From assembly GCA_016712315.1 (NCBI GenBank), contig JADJRG010000013.1, positions 1,061,501 through 1,125,500 on the forward strand: a DNA stretch of 64,000 nt. The letters run 5' to 3'. This document shows positions 1-8,716 of this stretch, one piece after another; position 1 is the first letter of the stretch, and each line of letters opens with the position of its first letter. The translations under genes were made by a program, and so were the position numbers. Under the pieces are notes generated by a model. The model did not search any database. It was not told where the DNA came from and saw only the letters and a list, made by a program, of their open reading frames with translations. This DNA is from Nannocystis sp. GTDB taxonomy: Bacteria; Myxococcota_A; Polyangia; Nannocystales; Nannocystaceae.

Positions 1-2
1 AG

Positions 3-413
3 GCGGGCTCGCTGTGGGTGTGGGTGTTCTGGATCGGCGGCGGCGGCGCGGTGTCCCTGTTATCGAGCTCCTGGCCCCGCGGGGCGGAGATCTCCTGCAT
101 GACTCCGCTGACGATCGGCACGCGGCCCGACGGAGCGCGGGTCGGCGTGCCGCTGCCGTGGCCCCTGGCCGCGCCGAGGCCCAGTTCGGGGGGGGACGGG
201 CGCTGCTGGTTGGCACTGGTGGTCGCGGACGGGCCCTCCGATCTGACGCGCTGGCACAGCGATCCGATCCCCGCCTGGCGAGCCGACGCCGACCCGCTGG
301 CCTCCCGGGGTGGCATCCGGGGGCGCTCCGAGCCGCTCCCCGGGTGGTTTGAGCCGGGCTCAGCGGCGCAGGAGTGGGCAGGCGCGCGGATCGAGGTAGA
401 GGTCTCGGGCTGA
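3..413 (+). CDS. C-terminal part of an unrecognised protein (5' end outside the window)
   Basis: The reading frame is open from the first bases of the window and ends in TGA just before the EAD-CHAT gene. It begins with a hydrophobic stretch (LWVWVFWIGGGGAVSLL) that could be a membrane segment and continues with a Trp- and Pro-rich soluble part. Third positions are GC-rich, as in the neighbouring genes, which favours real coding. No family is recognised. The 19-bp gap to the next gene suggests the two are co-transcribed. An alternative is that translation starts at an internal GTG and that this is a complete small protein. Confidence 0.4.
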   Translation, partial: AGSLWVWVFWIGGGGAVSLLSSSWPRGAEISCMTPLTIGTRPDGARVGVPLPWPLAAPRPSSGGDGRCWLALVVADGPSDLTRWHSDPIPAWRADADPLASRGGIRGRSEPLPGWFEPGSAAQEWAGARIEVEVSG

Positions 414-432
414 GGCTGGTAGAGAGGGGGCG

Positions 433-1302
433 ATGGACCACACCCAACGGACGGCGATCTCTAGGCTCTTTGCGGCGATCTTCGGCGGCGACAACGAGGA
501 GCTGCTGCGCTGCCTGCGGGCACACCCCGCGGTAGACACGCCCTTCTTGTCGGGCCTGCCGCCGGCCGCCTACGCGGTGCCCGCGACCTTCCAGTGGAAG
601 GTGATCGAGCGGCTCACCTCGTTTGGATTGGTCGATCGTGGCCTCTTCGACGCGCTGCTGGAGGCGCGACCCGGGGCGGGCGCGCAGATCGAAGCGGCCG
701 CGCGGCTCTTTGGCGTCGAGATCAGGGGCGCTACGCGGCCGCCCGCGGATCGGGTCATTATGATGATGTGCGCCGACACCGACGAGGCCGCGCCGCTGCG
801 CCTGGTCCAAGAGCAGCGCGCCGTGTTGGACGCGATCGCGGCCGCCCCGGCGCCGAGGCCGACGGTGCTGCTGGAGCCGCAGATCTCATATCTGGGGGCC
901 GTGCGGGCGCTCGCGCTGCGCCGCCCGTCGATCGGCCACTTCGGGGGGCACGGGCGCCCCGGCGGGCAGGTGGTCTTCGCGGACGGCGCGGTGAGTCCGG
1001 CGTCGATGGCGGAGATCTTTCGCGGCTTGGAGGCGCCGCCCGAGCTGGTGGTGTTCCTCTGCTGCGACTCGGCGGCGATGGCCGCGGCGGTGTCGCAGCA
1101 CGTCGCATATACAATCGGCTTCGACGGGCCGCTGGACGACGCCCGCGCCGCCCCGGCCTTCGCCGCCGCGCTCTACGGGTTATGGGCCGACGGCAGCCCG
1201 ATCCCGCGGGCGTTTACGCTGGCGCTGCACACCGCCGCGGCGAGCGACGCGAGCGCCGGGCTCGCGCGGCTGTATGGGCGCGGCGGGGTCTTACTCGCCT
1301 AA
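433..1302 (+). CDS. EAD1 domain fused to a CHAT-family (caspase-like) cysteine peptidase
   Basis: Residues 1 to about 95 have the pattern of effector-associated domain 1 (EAD1): small helices with LLRCLRAHP, an aromatic 'TFQWKVIERL' segment and 'GLVDRGLFDALLEARPG'. The C-terminal part is a short CHAT domain, with the His motif HFGGHG near residue 170 and the Cys motif VVFLCCDSAA near residue 210. In known conflict systems EAD1 acts as a death-domain-like adaptor that couples a sensor to an effector, and CHAT domains (relatives of caspases and separase) are the effector peptidases. The gene is convergent with the kinase gene, and their stop codons overlap by 4 bp. The peptidase assignment rests on both catalytic motifs being present; the target is unknown. 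The protein has no signal peptide and is probably cytoplasmic. Confidence 0.8.
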   Translation: MDHTQRTAISRLFAAIFGGDNEELLRCLRAHPAVDTPFLSGLPPAAYAVPATFQWKVIERLTSFGLVDRGLFDALLEARPGAGAQIEAAARLFGVEIRGATRPPADRVIMMMCADTDEAAPLRLVQEQRAVLDAIAAAPAPRPTVLLEPQISYLGAVRALALRRPSIGHFGGHGRPGGQVVFADGAVSPASMAEIFRGLEAPPELVVFLCCDSAAMAAAVSQHVAYTIGFDGPLDDARAAPAFAAALYGLWADGSPIPRAFTLALHTAAASDASAGLARLYGRGGVLLA

Positions 1303-3758
1303 GTCGACGCGTCGGCCGCCGCTTGCAGCAGCTCCCGCAGCGCGCGCAGGCGGGCGAGGGGGTTCTGCCAGCCGGCGACGTTGGCGGTCTTGGCCAGCGA
1401 CAGCAGCTCACGGAGCTGCTCCTCGCAGTGCCTGCGCAGCAGCAGCTCACGATCGCGCTCCTTGCAGGCGTGCTGGAAGCGCTCCTCCGTCTTGCGCAGG
1501 CGGTGGACGATCAGGGCGGAGCTGGTGCGGTGCAGCTCGTCGTTCGCCTGCTCGTTGCTGGCGCCGGGGAGATCGACGAAGATCGAGAATGCGGGCATAT
1601 CGAGGCGATCGAGCAGGCCCAGCAGGTGGTGGCGGGCGCGCGCGGCGGGGCCGTCGGCGCGCGGTGGTTCGTGGCGGTCGACGCAGAAGGGCAGCAGCGC
1701 CTCAGGGACCTCGGCGCCGTCGCCGTCGGGCAGGTCGTAGACACGGCGGTGGATGCAGGCCATGACGAAGTGGACAAAGAGGACAAAGTGGGCGCCGTTG
1801 AAGTCGAAGCAGCGCAGCAGCTCGCGGCCGTGCGGCAGGCAAGAGAGCACGTGCACGACCTCCTCGACCGCGTAGACCAGCCTAGTGTCGCTGCCGGGCA
1901 GGTGCATACGCTCGATCAGCTCGAGCGGGTGGTGGTGGGTGATCTGGTGCAGCGCGCGCGCGCAGCGGCCGATCATCGGCCACAGATCATAAAAGGACGA
2001 CAAGCTGGCCAGGTGCTCGACCAGCTCTTGCAGGCGGGTCTCCACCGAGCGCGCGAGCTCGCCCGCCGAGGCGCCCTCGGCCCCGCGGCGGTTCTCCTCG
2101 TTGCTCATAAAGATCGACCACAGCGCGAGCACCCCGACCCCGTAGAGGTCCGTCGCCGCGGTCCATTTTCGCAGTTCGATCGAGCGAGCGAGGCTGATCA
2201 CCGCGCCGTCGGGGATCCCGCGCTGGCGGTCGATCACCGCGAGGCGATCGTGCACCACCCGGGCGAAGCGGGTGCTACAGCGCAGCAGCGTGAGGCCGTC
2301 CGGCGACTGCTGGCTGTCGATGACCGTAAAGACGAAGTCGCGCAGGTGGATCCGGTCGCCCGCGCGCAGGCGCTCCTCCGAGTAGGGCGGGTCGCTGCGC
2401 TGGTAGAGCGCGCTCCAGCGGTCGTGCAGGTCGCGGCGGATGTCCGCGCGTAGGCGCCCGTCGTCGCCGATCAGCTCGGCCTTCCAGCCCAGCACGATGA
2501 AGTACTCGGGCAACGAGCCGGCGCTCTCATGCAGGATGATCGCCGTGTCCGCCGTCTCCCGCTCGATCCCCGAGCGGCGCTCGGGCCCGTAGAAGACGCT
2601 GCTGCGGTGGTTGCCGACGGAGGGGCCGGTGGCCGTGTGACCGGTGCTGGCGCGGCTATCCTCGACCGAGGCGCGGCCGAGCACGGTCCCGCCATAGTCG
2701 CCGAGCACGTAGGTGTCGGGGCTACGGAAGTCGCCCATACACATGATATTGGCCGGGCGCAGGTCGCCGTGGATGATCTCGCGCGAGTGCAGCACGTCGA
2801 GCCCGCGCAGGATGATGAGCAGCATCGAGTAGTGGTCGCGCAGCGCCCACGGCCGGGCGGGCGAGTACGCGTTGACCGCGGCGCACACGTTGTCTCCGCG
2901 GGTCACCGCCTCTTGCAGGGTGCCCCGCGCCCAGTCGAAGATGATCGAGGGCAAGCCGGCGTACCAGGTGCCGCGGTCGCTGGTCGTGTCGATCCGCTCC
3001 TCGAGCGCGCCCGCGAGCACGGGCGCAGCGCCGTTGCTCGTCCGCACAAAGACCGTGCGCTGAAACGGGCGGTCGAGGCCGAGGCGGGCGCTGCTCTGGC
3101 GGATCGCGTCCCAATACCCCTGGAGCGCGGCGCCGAGCTCCGGGGCGACGCCTGGCGGATACAGCTCGAGGCCGGCCTCGCCGCGGCGCACGTTGCAGAA
3201 GCGCGGCGGCCGCCCCTTCTCAAACGCGACGAAGATGACCCCCTCGTGCTGCTGCGCGCGGATCGTCTCGTCTTGGTTGGCGAGCTGACGCAGGCCGCGC
3301 AGCGGGTTTCGGTGGGCGAGCTGGACGCGCAGCAGGCCGCTCGGCTGCGGGGCGTCGACGTTGGCGTAGTGGACGATCTCCTCCTCATGGTCCAGCAGCT
3401 CGGCGATGAAGGCGTTCTCGCGCACCGTGTCGGCGAGCAGGCGCGGGATCTTGAGCGCCATCTTATTGCCGCCGCGGTCGGCGTGGAGCTGAATCACGCA
3501 GCCCAGCGCGCCCTCCGCCCAGCGCGAGCCGGTCAGGTACCCCTGGTCGTCGATCATCAGGTACCAGCTCTCATTGAGGTAGAGGCGGTGCTCGACCTGC
3601 ACCGCGGCGATCGTACGCTCTGAGGGCCGCGGCACCCGGGCCACCGCGGTGTCTTCGGTGGCGAAGGCGCGCTGCGCGGCGCGGGCGGCGCGAGGCGGCG
3701 GAGGGGTGCTGCGGCGCACCGTAGGAGTGGTGGTGGTGGTGTTTTTTGTCGCTTCCAT
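1299..3758 (-). CDS. Large protein kinase-like protein, partner of an EAD1 protein
   Basis: An 819-residue protein with a eukaryote-like kinase core. A glycine-poor N-lobe carries 'MALKIPR', giving the ATP-binding Lys near residue 102. The catalytic loop IIHGDLRPANIM lies near residue 331 (HGD in place of HRD, with the usual Asp and Asn) and DYG replaces DFG near residue 353. A long C-terminal extension of more than 400 residues follows. It is helical, ends in a probable coiled coil (RHCEEQLRELL) and matches no domain known to me. The N-terminus is a Thr/Pro/Arg-rich tail. The gene follows the EAD1 gene on the same strand with a 3-bp gap, so the two are translationally linked. I infer that the kinase is the effector or signal transducer recruited through the EAD1 partner. 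Whether it is active cannot be settled from sequence because HRD and DFG are altered. Confidence 0.75.
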   Translation of the reverse strand: MEATKNTTTTTPTVRRSTPPPPRAARAAQRAFATEDTAVARVPRPSERTIAAVQVEHRLYLNESWYLMIDDQGYLTGSRWAEGALGCVIQLHADRGGNKMALKIPRLLADTVRENAFIAELLDHEEEIVHYANVDAPQPSGLLRVQLAHRNPLRGLRQLANQDETIRAQQHEGVIFVAFEKGRPPRFCNVRRGEAGLELYPPGVAPELGAALQGYWDAIRQSSARLGLDRPFQRTVFVRTSNGAAPVLAGALEERIDTTSDRGTWYAGLPSIIFDWARGTLQEAVTRGDNVCAAVNAYSPARPWALRDHYSMLLIILRGLDVLHSREIIHGDLRPANIMCMGDFRSPDTYVLGDYGGTVLGRASVEDSRASTGHTATGPSVGNHRSSVFYGPERRSGIERETADTAIILHESAGSLPEYFIVLGWKAELIGDDGRLRADIRRDLHDRWSALYQRSDPPYSEERLRAGDRIHLRDFVFTVIDSQQSPDGLTLLRCSTRFARVVHDRLAVIDRQRGIPDGAVISLARSIELRKWTAATDLYGVGVLALWSIFMSNEENRRGAEGASAGELARSVETRLQELVEHLASLSSFYDLWPMIGRCARALHQITHHHPLELIERMHLPGSDTRLVYAVEEVVHVLSCLPHGRELLRCFDFNGAHFVLFVHFVMACIHRRVYDLPDGDGAEVPEALLPFCVDRHEPPRADGPAARARHHLLGLLDRLDMPAFSIFVDLPGASNEQANDELHRTSSALIVHRLRKTEERFQHACKERDRELLLRRHCEEQLRELLSLAKTANVAGWQNPLARLRALRELLQAAADAST

Positions 3759-3761
3759 AGC

Positions 3762-4505
3762 TCAGATCCAGGCGGTGGCGGGTTGGGTCTGCTCGAGGTC
3801 CTCCACCCGCAGGCGCAGCTGCGGCTCGGAGGCGCCGTTGGGGTGAATCGTGACCGTCGCGGCCGAGTCGCGGCCAGGCGGCTCGACCCGGAGCTGCAAC
3901 CTGGGGCCCGCGCAGGTGCGGCCGAAGGGGCAATAGAGGGCCACCGCGGCGACCTTGAGCGCCAGCTCGCGGGTGGACTGTTCATAATACGGAGCCAAGA
4001 GCAGCTGCGGGAAGGCGCGCAGCACCAGCCCGTGGCGCACCCGCGCCAGCGTGAGCGAGGGCGCGTGCACCAGCCCGCGCCGGCGACGCTCCCGTAGACG
4101 CTGCGCCTCGCCCTCGCCGCCCGCGCCGCGCCCGATCAGCTCGACGATCAGGCGAAACAGGCAGAGCTCGCCGCGGGCCGGGGCCTCGATGTGGATCGCC
4201 CCCGAAGCCCCGGCCGAGGTAAACGCCGGCGCAGGGGGGCCCTCGGCGGCGCCCTCCTCGGGCCACCACGCCTCGATACGCGCGAACCAGTGGGGTCGCT
4301 GCTCCAGCAGCAGCGCGCGCAGTCGCCGGCCGAGGCCGTGCGCGAGCACCATACGGGCGAGGTCCTGGCGCACCCGCTCCGCGCTGGCGAGCTCGCCGGG
4401 GAGCGCGTGGTGCAGGCGAGGTTCGATCGTAAAAGCGAGGCGCCGCACCTCATCGCTGTCGGGGTAGAGATCACGGAGAAGCTCCGCGAGTGCAGATTGG
4501 TTCAT
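3762..4505 (-). CDS. EAD1 N-terminal domain protein with unknown C-terminal domain
   Basis: The chosen start is the ATG at 4505 (MNQSALAEL), because EAD1 homology begins at once and an AGGAG-like sequence precedes it; an upstream ATG at 4538 is open but gives non-EAD residues. Residues 1-90 fit EAD1: 'LAELLRDLYPDSDEVRRLAF', then 'LHHALPGELASAERV' and 'LLLEQRPHWFARIEAW'. The remainder (about 155 residues) is a mixed alpha/beta region with 'RGELCLFRLIVELIGRG' and 'ALKVAAVALYCPFG' that I do not recognise. It is the first gene of the unit with the kinase 3 bp downstream. The probable role is an adaptor linking an unseen partner EAD1 protein to the kinase. Confidence 0.65.
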   Translation of the reverse strand: MNQSALAELLRDLYPDSDEVRRLAFTIEPRLHHALPGELASAERVRQDLARMVLAHGLGRRLRALLLEQRPHWFARIEAWWPEEGAAEGPPAPAFTSAGASGAIHIEAPARGELCLFRLIVELIGRGAGGEGEAQRLRERRRRGLVHAPSLTLARVRHGLVLRAFPQLLLAPYYEQSTRELALKVAAVALYCPFGRTCAGPRLQLRVEPPGRDSAATVTIHPNGASEPQLRLRVEDLEQTQPATAWI

Positions 4506-4848
4506 GAGGCTCCTGGGTGTGTGGATTGATCTACGCAATCAACGCGCCAAGGGTCGGGGCCCCCCGGCGTCGACGAGCTTTATCGTGGGATCACCGCGGG
4601 CTCATCGCGCCAAATCGCGGCGATCTCCGCGTATGTGGATAGAATAGAGGACCAATGTTCGTGCAGTCGAGATCGCAGCGAGCGGCCTAAATCGCGCGGT
4701 TACGCGCCTAATATATGCGGAGGCGCGTTAACGGCTGCACATCTCCGCCGCCTCCCCGCCCTGTCTCTGTTGTTCCCGCGGCTGGCCGAAGCGATCCGGC
4801 CGCGCGCAGATCACCGCCGCGGTCGTCGCCGCGCGATCGCGAGCCCGC
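4506..4848. other. Intergenic region upstream of the EAD1-kinase unit
   Basis: About 340 bp without a convincing gene. It must hold the promoter of the leftward EAD1-kinase unit. A small inverted repeat, GATTG and CAATC separated by 7 nt, lies near 4530-4545 just upstream of the start and could be an operator, but it is short and may be chance. I see nothing else in it. Confidence 0.4.
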
Positions 4849-5330
4849 TCAGCCCTCGCCGCGCGCCAGCGCCAGCGCCGTCGCCGCGTCGATCAGCTCC
4901 ACCCCCGCCGCCGACATCGCCGCCAGCGCCGCCGCTCCGTCGCCCGGCCGCAGCTCCACCGCGCGGCAGCCGTCGACCACCAGCCGCACCTTCTTCAGGC
5001 CAAACGACCCCGAGCGCGCCGCGTCGAGCGCCGTGAACTTGACGCAATAGTCGGTCGCCAGCCCGAGCACAAACACCTCGTCGACGCCGCGCGCCTGGAG
5101 GAACTCGCCCAGCCCCGTCGATCGGCGCCCGCCGTTGTCGAAGAAGCCGCTGTACGAGTCGATCTCCGGGTCGCAGCCCTTGGGGAAGAGCGCCGCGATA
5201 AGGCGCTGATCCAGCGCCTCCACCAGCGCCGCCCCGCGCGAGCCTCGCACGCAGTGGGTCGGCCACAGCACCTGCGGCAGCCCCGCCAGAGTGATCACCT
5301 CGCCGGCGCCCCGGGCTGTGACCTCGTGAC
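4849..5330 (-). pseudogene. pncA: 5'-truncated nicotinamidase (isochorismatase-family amidohydrolase)
   Basis: The C-terminal two thirds of a nicotinamidase are clear. They include 'GEVITLAGLPQVLWPTHCV', the segment 'FPKGCDPEIDSYSGFFDN', and the catalytic Cys motif 'VFVLGLATDYCVKFTALDA'. Nicotinamidase converts nicotinamide to nicotinate for NAD salvage. The N-terminal part, which should carry the catalytic Asp (VDVQNDF-type motif) and the DxHxxxH metal site, is missing from all frames. Upstream of the GEVI motif the frame instead runs into low-complexity Arg/Pro/His/Ser residues encoded by a GTGACC-rich repeat tract (5318-5520). The open frame continues to about 5916, and the distal part (MDTATFEVLERILSP) may belong to another relic. 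I infer replacement or deletion of the 5' third, leaving an inactive gene. Confidence 0.75.
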
Positions 5331-5520
5331 GCCGGGAGGGGTGTTTCCGGGCTCGTGACGCTGGAGGGGTGTGACCTGCCGGCGGGCTGTGACCTTGGGG
5401 AGCCGGGAGGGGGGCGTGACCGGCCCGCGGGCTGCGACCGTGAGAGCGCGGAATCGGCGTGACCTGCCGGCGACTGTGACCTCGGTGGCTGGGTGGCTGG
5501 GTGGCTGGGTGGCTGGCCGT
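5318..5520. repeat. Degenerate GTGACC-spaced repeat tract followed by a (GGCTGGGT)4 tandem
   Basis: GTGACC or a one-base variant recurs at about 5318, 5326, 5355, 5371, 5389, 5416, 5434, 5459 and 5476, embedded in GGCGGGCT / GGGAGGGG-like filler. It ends with four tandem copies of the octamer GGCTGGGT at about 5485-5515. The tract sits exactly where the N-terminal part of the nicotinamidase has been lost. Confidence 0.7.
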
Positions 5521-5918
5521 CACGAGCGTGGAGCTCTCGTGCACGAGCGCATCGACCCGCCGCGCGTCGACCCCGGGCCGCTCGGCACGCCACCCGCCGG
5601 TGTCTGGGGGACCGTGCCAGTATTCGATGCGTGGCGCGCCCAGAGGACTCAGGATCCGCTCCAGCACTTCAAAGGTCGCGGTATCCATCGCCGACCAAGT
5701 GGCGCGATCGTTGTCGTTCTCCCCCAGTGTCAGCAAAGTTGTCGCGTTCACCTGAACCACCGAGGGGGCTGAGAAGCAGAGCAGTGAGATGACCAGCGAG
5801 TTAACGGAAGTGAAGAAGAGCGTGAGCGAGGACGATCTCGAGATCCAGATCCAGATCCAGATCGAGGAGGACGAGGAAAACACGGAGGGCCTGGGGGTCG
5901 GCCGTGAGGAGAACACAA

Positions 5919-6436
5919 GTGGCGCTGTTCTACCAGAAGGCTCGGGATTTCGAGCGAAGGGCCCCAGTCTTCAACCGCCGCCTCGAGGCTTGGCAGGCGG
6001 ATGGACAGCAACTCCAGGCCGCCATGGACTCGTTCAACCAACAAGTCCAAGCGCTACGAGAGAGAACGCAGCGCTTCAACCGCGACGTGCAGCACTACAA
6101 TTCTGAGTTGCAGCGCGCGCGGCGGATGGTCGACGAGATCAACAGCATGCCGCCAGGACCGGCACGCGATCGAAAGATCCGCGAGTTTCGCCAACTTGAA
6201 GGGTGGCTGGCTTCAGAGAGTCGCCGGCTCGACTCCGAGAGTGGTCAATCGACTCAGAGGACCGACGCCTCACTCGCGAAAGCGCCGTTCTCGACCAGCG
6301 GATTCGTGTCTGGAAGACAGAAGAGACATGGCTGAACCAGGAGCACGCGAGTCTCACACAGCTGCAGCAGCACATTGACGGGCATTCGTCTACGGCCGAG
6401 GGGCTCCTCACGGAGATCGAACGCGCCGTCCCTTAG
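5919..6436 (+). pseudogene. Coiled-coil protein, apparently frameshifted
   Basis: One frame, starting at GTG 5919 with GAGGAG about 8 nt upstream, encodes a heptad-rich helix: FYQKARDFERR, 'QQLQAAMDSFNQQVQALRER', and so on to 'FRQLEGWLASESRRLDSES'. Near 6240 the coiled-coil pattern continues in the next frame (DSEDRRLTRESAVLDQRIRVW and LTQLQQHIDGHSSTAEGLL) and ends at 6436. This is the expected picture for one gene of about 170 residues broken by a one-base indel. A third frame from 5789 (MTSELTEVKKSVSEDDLE) runs into it and could be the original N-terminus. No family is recognised. Sequence error and genuine decay cannot be told apart here. Confidence 0.55.
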
Positions 6437-6475
6437 CGCTCCCGAGCCCGACTACTACTGGATCAGCTCGACCGG

Positions 6476-6790
6476 GTGAGCATGGCCGCCTACGCCAGCG
6501 GCAAGGCGTGCTTCTTCACGATCTACGACTTCTACATCAAGCCCGCCCTCGACCGGGTGATCCAGCGGCAGCGCTACTTCCTCCGTCACTCCCTCGTCGC
6601 CGCCTACGTCCGCGCGTCCTTCGACGCCTTCCTCGACCCCGGCCTCAAGAGCGCCCTGATCGCCGCCCGCAAGATGATCTTGGAGCACCCCGACCGGATG
6701 CTCATCGAACTCGACGACGTCGCCGACGACGAGCCCGGCACGTCGCCCAGCGAGACGGGCTCGGCGAATCCAAGATCTTTCAGCGCCGCT
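6476..6790 (+). CDS. Unrecognised protein truncated by the IS91-type element
   Basis: The first 95 or so codons use G or C almost exclusively at third positions and encode an ordinary-looking helical protein (ACFFTIYDFYIKPALDRVI, 'FLRHSLVAAYVRASFDAFL', MILEHPDRMLIELDDV). Downstream of about 6770 the frame continues but loses the coding look and passes antisense or out of frame through the transposase region. The gene therefore seems cut off by insertion of the mobile element. The start is uncertain: GTG 6476 and ATG 6482 are both possible. No family is assigned. Confidence 0.45.
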
Positions 6791-7005
6791 GCCGCCAGTG
6801 CGCTGCGCGCGCCGCTGCGGCAGTTCCGGCGGCCGGGTACTGGGCGCGTTGGGCGGATCGACCTGTGGTGGCGAAGGTGCTCGCGGGCGGGCCACCTTGG
6901 CTGGTCCGCGGACCAGGGTCCCGCACTCGGCGCGCGGGTTCGGCAGCGATCACCGCGACCTGGTGAGCGACCCCGCGCGGCGGGGCGGATGCAGCGCCGC
7001 GCTCC

Positions 7006-7238
7006 ATGCCCGCATGCCTGCGCCCGGGCGTCTACGTCCCGCGCCAGACCCACGAGTGCGACGCGGCCGTGCTCGTGCGCCGGCATCTGCCGGGCTTCCT
7101 CGCGCGGCTCGAGGAGGCTGGGCACGCGCTGCCGGAGTTCGTGAAGGCGGAACTCGACGGCTTCGCGGGCTGCGGTGACTTCGAGAAGGGCTTCGTGCGG
7201 ACGGCGTGCCGCACCTGCGGCGATGAACTGCGGGTGCC
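7006..7238 (+). pseudogene. IS91-family transposase, N-terminal zinc-binding part (exon 1)
   Basis: The sequence 'LPEFVKAELDGFAGCGDFEKG' followed by FVRTACRTCGDELRV is the N-terminal Cys-rich (Y2 transposase zinc-binding) segment of IS91-type rolling-circle transposases. After the codons for RV the frame is interrupted by the 3' end of a group II intron on the opposite strand. Joining 7238 to 8587 restores the family motif VPFACKGRGFCPSC, so this is the upstream exon of one gene. The rest of the transposase (HUH-like catalytic domain with the two Tyr residues) is absent, so the element is dead. Confidence 0.8.
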
Positions 7239-7299
7239 GTAGGGTAGGCGCCCGGCGCCTTACCGGCTTTCGCCGGCAGGTCTCCGGGCGCCCCCCTCC

Positions 7300-7335
7300 G
7301 AACCGGGCATGCACCTTTCGTTATGCACCCGGCTC
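7300..7335 (-). ncRNA. Group II intron domain V hairpin
   Basis: On the minus strand the sequence starts GAGCCGGGTGCAT, has a GAAAG loop region and returns as GTGCATGCCCGGTTC. This is the conserved 34-36-nt domain V fold with its AGC-like catalytic start. It lies about 60 nt before the intron 3' end, as expected. Confidence 0.8.
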
Positions 7336-8034
7336 TCCATGATGAATCGCAAAGAGAGGCCGGCGGGCCGAAGCCAGCCGGTAGGGTGCGACACGGGTCC
7401 GTGCGGTCAGGCCGTGATGGCTGATGTTGTCGAAGCATCCCTTGATGTCTCCCTCCACGACCCATTGATATGGGAGCCGCGGTTCCTGGCCGTTCTTGTA
7501 GTCTTTGGGTCGCAGCAGTATCCGCAGATACTCCAGCGCCCCGTGAACTGACTTACCCGGTCGGAAACCGAACGAGACCGGAAAGAAATCCGCCTCGAAA
7601 ATCGGCTCCAGGATGTTCTTCAGTGCTGCCTGAACCACCCTGTCTTTCACGGTGGGAATGCCCAGGGGGCGAAACTTCCCAGGTGCCCCGATCTTCGGGA
7701 TGAGGACCCGCCGCACCGGCGAGGGACGGAATGCGCCAGAGCGAAGCTCTGAGCGCAAAGCTGCGATGAACTCCTCGGCCCGCTTCGTGACCTTCCCCAC
7801 CGTGATGCCGTCCACGCCTGCCGTCCGTCGGCCGCGGTTGCCCGCGACCCTGGCGAGGGCCATCCGCAGATTGCGGGGATCTGTAATCAGACCCCACAGC
7901 TTGCAGAAGACGTAGTCGACTTGTTGCTCGCTTCGCGTGTACAGTTTTCGTTGCTCGCTCCGGAGCCAGTCCCAATCGGGTCTGGGCGCCACATACATGG
8001 CTTTCCCCGGCGGCTTCAAATCCGTACTCATCAC
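7321..8034 (-). pseudogene. ltrA: Group II intron-encoded reverse transcriptase, C-terminally truncated
   Basis: The N-terminal reverse transcriptase blocks are clear: 'NRGRRTAGVDGITVGK', 'FRPSPVRRVLIPKIG', 'RPLGIPTVKDRVVQAALKNI', 'PVSFGFRPGKSVHGAL' and the motif-A region VVEGDIKGCFDNISHHG containing the first catalytic Asp. Immediately after it the homology stops. The YADD motif, thumb, maturase and HNH regions are missing, and the frame runs into domain V sequence. This is an internal deletion within the intron. The protein cannot be a functional reverse transcriptase. It sits in domain IV, as is normal for these introns. Confidence 0.85.
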
Positions 8035-8586
8035 TGCCCCCCTTCGCCATGTGCACGGCTTTCCCGTGCTCGGACTACTACGGAGGCTCCGCCCCTCGGA
8101 CGAGACATCGCCGGACCTGGCGGCTTGCCGGACTTCGCGGGTCCGGCGCTCGGCTCGAGGTTCCCGTGTTCACAGGAGGAACCCTCGGTGTTGTAGGTGG
8201 TCGGCTGTACCCCTGGCAGCGCGGACCGCCGTCCCCTTCGGGACCGGGGCGGCGGCATGCCCATGGCGGGCATACCCAGTCGCTGTAAATCGGCGACCGA
8301 GCTCAGGCTGCGTTTTCGCACGATGCGATTCTTGCTCCGTACAGAGGCTTCCATCGCCGACTTCAACTGCGCAGGAACCGCGCTTGCTTCACCATGACAC
8401 CTTTGGTAGCCCACCTCGGGCCCGTCTTTTGACGCGCCTCTGTGGGCAGTTCAGACCGCTCGGCTGTTGCAGGCTGCCGTTCCAGTCTCGGCAGCGTTCG
8501 CGGCCCCCTTCTGCACCCGGCCCGACCCGGGCGAGGATGACTTCGTTTTGTTAGGTCATCGGTACCTCCTGCGCTTCACGGCGCAC

Positions 8587-8716
8587 CTTCGCGTGCAAGG
8601 GCCGCGGGTTCTGCCCGTCGTGCATGGGCCGGCGGATGGCCGAGGGCGCAGCGCTCTTGGTCGACCATGCTGCCCGCGGTCGGCGTTCGCCAGTGGGTCC
8701 TCTCGTTCGAGGGGCG
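8587..8716 (+). pseudogene. IS91-family transposase, exon 2 fragment, frameshifted
   Basis: After the intron the transposase resumes with FACKGRGFCPSCMGRRMAE and 'LLVDH'. Near 8665 the homology moves to another frame (MLPAVGVRQWVLSFEGRAP), which is the usual continuation of IS91 transposases (…VPVRQWVLSLP). A small deletion in the 'DHVLP' segment explains this. The homology ends where the 45-bp dispersed repeat begins (8717). The catalytic domain is missing. Confidence 0.8.

Larger units (their letters stand above)
7239..8586 (-). mobile_element. Degenerate group II intron inserted in the IS91 transposase
   Basis: On the minus strand the element begins with GTGCG (8586) and ends with CTAC (7239), the expected group II 5' GUGYG and 3' AY ends. 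It holds a truncated LtrA-type reverse transcriptase (8034-7321), a domain V hairpin (7335-7300), and a domain VI hairpin with a GAAA loop between that and the 3' end. Removing it joins GTGCC to CTTCGCG and restores the transposase reading frame exactly, which fixes both boundaries. At 1348 nt it is short for an intron with a full ORF, and the reverse transcriptase has lost its C-terminal half. It is probably immobile unless helped in trans. Confidence 0.85.

Noticed and set aside
594..2453. A long rightward open frame of over 600 codons
   Set aside because: It is antisense to the kinase gene, Arg/Ala/Gln-rich and without any domain; the kinase frame has clear motifs.
5789..5903. Separate small acidic protein gene (MTSELTEVKK...)
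   Set aside because: It has no clear end before the coiled-coil frame and no good ribosome-binding site; it is kept only as a possible N-terminus of the frameshifted gene.
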